This document shows, piece by piece, positions 30,733 through 32,425 of a stretch of DNA of 32,425 nt (position 1 is the stretch's first letter; each line of letters begins with the position of its first letter). Source of the stretch: an uncultured Collinsella sp. (lineage in GTDB: Bacteria > Actinomycetota > Coriobacteriia > Coriobacteriales > Coriobacteriaceae); NCBI GenBank assembly GCA_959602875.1, contig CAUGVQ010000011.1, forward strand, positions 1 to 32,425. Direction: 5' to 3'. The notes under the pieces are model-generated. The model searched no databases and was not told the DNA's origin. It saw nothing but the letters and a program-made list of their open reading frames with translations. Position numbers and translations under genes: made by a program.

Positions 30733-31632
30733 ATGGCGCGCAAACCCGGTAAGTTCATCCTTATCTCGGCTCCCGCCAAGATCAATCTGTACTTGGGTGT
30801 TCACGCCGAGAAGGACGAGAGGGGCTACCACCGCGTTGACTCGGTGATGACCACGATCGACCTCGCCGACGTGGTTGCGCTGGCTCCGGCCGACGAGCTT
30901 TCCGTCCATACGGTCCCCGCGGCCGACTACCCCATGGACCAGAACTCTGCCTACCGCGCCGCCCGTGCCATGGGCGAGGCGTTTGGCCGCGAGCCCAACT
31001 TTGCGATTCTGATCGATAAGCACATCCCCCAGCAGGCCGGTCTCGGCGGACCTTCGACCGATGCTGCGGCGACCATCTTGGGTATCGCCTCGTACTGGGG
31101 CCTTGACGCCCATGACCCGCGCCTCGACGAGGTTGCGCGTAGCGTTGGGGCGGACGTGCCGTTTTTCCTGTACGGCCCGCCGGCGTTCTGCGACGGTGCG
31201 GGTGATACGGTGCGCGAGATCTTCCGCCCGCTTACGGGTACGGCGGTGGCGCTCGTGCGTCCGCAGGGCCCCGGCGTCTCCACGGCTGAGGCCTATCGCC
31301 GCTTTGACGAGAACCTCGCCGAGCTGCCGCCCCTCGAGCCCTTGCTCGACGCGATGCGCAAGCACGACGAGACCGAGATCTTCGCCCACGTGGCAAACAA
31401 CCTCGCGCCGGCTGCCTGCGAGCTTCATCCCGATATGGCGGAGGCTCTCGCATGGATTCGCGAGCAGCGCGATGTTCGCGCCGCCAACGTCGCTGGTTCT
31501 GGGTCGACCGTCTTTGCTGTCTGCAACACGCAGATGGCGGCCGAAGCCATCGCGCTTGCCGCCCGTGACCGCGGCTGGTGGGGTGAGGTTGCTCAGATGG
31601 AGAAGTCCGGTCCCTACATTTCGGTCGGCTAA
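30733..31632 (+). CDS. ispE: 4-diphosphocytidyl-2-C-methyl-D-erythritol kinase
   Basis: The 299-residue GHMP kinase of the MEP isoprenoid pathway phosphorylates CDP-ME with ATP. SAPAKINLYLGV (residues 12-23) is the substrate-site motif and GYHRVDSVMTTIDL follows. The ATP loop reads GLGGPSTDAA (103-112) where most IspE have GLGGGSSDAA, so Pro107 replaces Gly. ADVPFFLYG and VAGSGSTVFA (C-terminal GHMP motif) are intact. GAGGAG lies in the veg end before the ATG. Otherwise a normal-length gene. Confidence 0.93.
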   Translation: MARKPGKFILISAPAKINLYLGVHAEKDERGYHRVDSVMTTIDLADVVALAPADELSVHTVPAADYPMDQNSAYRAARAMGEAFGREPNFAILIDKHIPQQAGLGGPSTDAAATILGIASYWGLDAHDPRLDEVARSVGADVPFFLYGPPAFCDGAGDTVREIFRPLTGTAVALVRPQGPGVSTAEAYRRFDENLAELPPLEPLLDAMRKHDETEIFAHVANNLAPAACELHPDMAEALAWIREQRDVRAANVAGSGSTVFAVCNTQMAAEAIALAARDRGWWGEVAQMEKSGPYISVG

Positions 31633-31657
31633 CCCCGGGCGACGGGCGCCGGCTGTT

Positions 31658-31681
31658 CCCTCGCAAGTCTCTGTGCGAGGG
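31658..31681 (+). terminator. Hairpin after ispE
   Basis: CCCTCGCA (31658-31665) pairs with TGCGAGGG (31674-31681). The following GCGTCTCTT is only slightly T-rich, so it is a weak terminator candidate. Confidence 0.45.
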
Positions 31682-31773
31682 GCGTCTCTTGTGAGGCGCG
31701 TTCGTGCGAGCTCCACATTCGCATTTTCGCTCTAGCATTGCGCGCGAGCTTTGTGCTATCATGTCCTCCGCTT

Positions 31774-31850
31774 CGGGTTGTGGCTCAGTTTGGTAGAGCA
31801 CCGCGTTCGGGACGCGGGGGTCGCTGGTTCAAATCCAGTCAACCCGACCA
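31774..31850 (+). tRNA. tRNA-Pro (anticodon CGG)
   Basis: The 77-base cloverleaf has acceptor CGGGTTG/CAACCCG, a D-arm GCTC/GAGC, anticodon stem CCGCG/CGCGG with loop TTCGGGA (anticodon CGG), a 5-base variable loop, and a T-arm GCTGG/CCAGT with loop TTCAAAT. The CCA end is encoded. An extended -10 (TGCTATCAT, ending at 31762) lies just upstream. It reads CCG, a common codon in this GC-rich genome. Confidence 0.97.
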
Positions 31851-31862
31851 TCGCATGTTATG

Positions 31863-31895
31863 AGGGCCTGCCTTTTGGCGGGCCCTCTGCGTTTT
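31863..31895 (+). terminator. Terminator after tRNA-Pro
   Basis: AGGGCCTGCC (31863-31872) pairs with GGCGGGCCCT (31877-31886) with one wobble, and the stem is followed by CTGCGTTTT. Confidence 0.8.
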
Positions 31896-31956
31896 AGCCC
31901 TCGTAGCAGGGCGTGTGGCAGACGCGTTACCATGCAACGTGTAAATTGTGGCGAGG

Positions 31957-31985
31957 TTGTTCCGCTCGCCCCGGCGCGGTATACT
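31957..31985 (+). promoter_or_regulatory. Promoter of tatA
   Basis: TTGTTC (31957-31962), a 17-base spacer and TATACT (31980-31985) form a good vegetative promoter about 38 bases before the tatA start. Confidence 0.7.
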
Positions 31986-32023
31986 CTTGCGAGTTGTTTC
32001 GACGAATCTGTGGGAGGAAAACA

Positions 32024-32287
32024 ATGGGTTTTCTGCCAAAGGGTACTGAGTGGATCATCATCCTGATCATCGTTCTGGTCATCTTCGGGCCCAAGAACCT
32101 TCCGAAGCTCGGCGCTTCGCTCGGCAAGACCGTCAAGAACCTGCGTGAGGGCATGCAGGGCGAGGACGAGCCCGTCTCCGATGAGACCGAGGCTCCCGTC
32201 GAGGACGAGAACGACGCCAAGATCCGCGAGCTCGAGGCTCAGCTCGCCGAGGCCAAGAAGAAGAAGGAAGAGCAGGACGCTGAGTAG
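32024..32287 (+). CDS. tatA: Sec-independent protein translocase subunit TatA
   Basis: The 87-residue protein has one N-terminal transmembrane helix (about 8-22, WIIILIIVLVIF), the hinge FGPKNLPKLG, an amphipathic helix (GASLGKTVKNLREG) and an acidic then Lys/Glu-rich coil. TatA multimers form the channel that exports folded proteins across the cytoplasmic membrane. ATG 32024 follows GGGAGG. tatC is not in the window. It has its own promoter and terminator. Confidence 0.92.
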   Translation: MGFLPKGTEWIIILIIVLVIFGPKNLPKLGASLGKTVKNLREGMQGEDEPVSDETEAPVEDENDAKIRELEAQLAEAKKKKEEQDAE

Positions 32288-32309
32288 TCCCGCTCGTATA
32301 TGAGCGTGC

Positions 32310-32350
32310 GGCGACCGGCGTGCCTGTAGGGACACCGGTCGCCTTGTTGT
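32310..32350 (+). terminator. Terminator after tatA
   Basis: GGCGACCGG (32310-32318) pairs with CCGGTCGCC (32335-32343), with further pairing inside, followed by TTGTTGT. Confidence 0.75.
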
Positions 32351-32403
32351 CTCGGGAACAAGCCCGGGCGCAGCTGCCAAGACCAAGTAGCAAGGAGCAC
32401 AGC

Positions 32404-32425
32404 ATGGCGGTAAGCGACATCGTAC
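32404..32425 (+). CDS. First codons of a gene cut by the window end
   Basis: ATG at 32404 follows CAAGGAGCACAGC and reads MAVSDIV before the window stops. It is too short to identify. Confidence 0.5.

Overview
The window reads as a piece of a high-GC Gram-positive gut anaerobe of the Coriobacteriia, most likely Collinsella or a close relative. This is inferred from gene content and base composition (pyruvate formate-lyase fermentation, GC-rich third codon positions, GGAGG ribosome sites); no database search was made. Nearly all genes are compact housekeeping genes. Short accessory cassettes sit between them, bounded by duplicated sequence.

Region 1 (1-7500): the 3' part of pyruvate formate-lyase (PFL) stops before its glycyl-radical domain, and that domain is encoded by a separate 83-residue gene (1043-1294). 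A brnT/brnA toxin-antitoxin pair follows, lying between two near-identical terminators. Then come a SotB-type exporter (+), a ~140-bp inverted-repeat element, a cyclase-panE-like pair (-), and pflA, the activase needed by the split PFL, about 4.5 kb from its substrate. After pflA come the MTA/SAH nucleosidase gene and the GTPase gene engB.

Region 2 (8000-9100): engB is followed by a DUF4160-DUF2442 module on the opposite strand. The DUF4160 gene is interrupted by an amber codon. Beyond the module lies a diverged second copy of the last 71 bp of engB, so the module appears to have entered at the engB 3' end. A 137-bp inverted-repeat element follows.

Region 3 (9100-18060): a YgiQ-type radical SAM protein, then the aspartate-family amino acid genes: thrB and thrC (-), divergent lysC (+), and asd (+). 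An XRE regulator with a membrane anchor and a secreted small protein lie between lysC and asd.

Region 4 (18060-21000): a second inverted-repeat element of the same family, an aldo/keto reductase, and a stand-alone gene fusing an N-terminal TIR domain to a SAM-dependent methyltransferase. This fusion is the best candidate for an undescribed defence or signalling protein.

Region 5 (21000-28300): a two-gene ABC exporter (ATPase plus a 1401-residue FtsX-type permease with a long coiled-coil stalk) with a divergent TetR regulator and operator-like repeats; a MerR/AdhR-like regulator with a 19-bp-spacer promoter of its own; and a 6-phosphofructokinase with an unusual nucleotide-site motif.

Region 6 (28300-32425): a co-oriented housekeeping run: rph, XTP pyrophosphatase, D-aminoacyl-tRNA deacylase, veg, ispE, tRNA-Pro(CGG), tatA, and the first codons of another gene.
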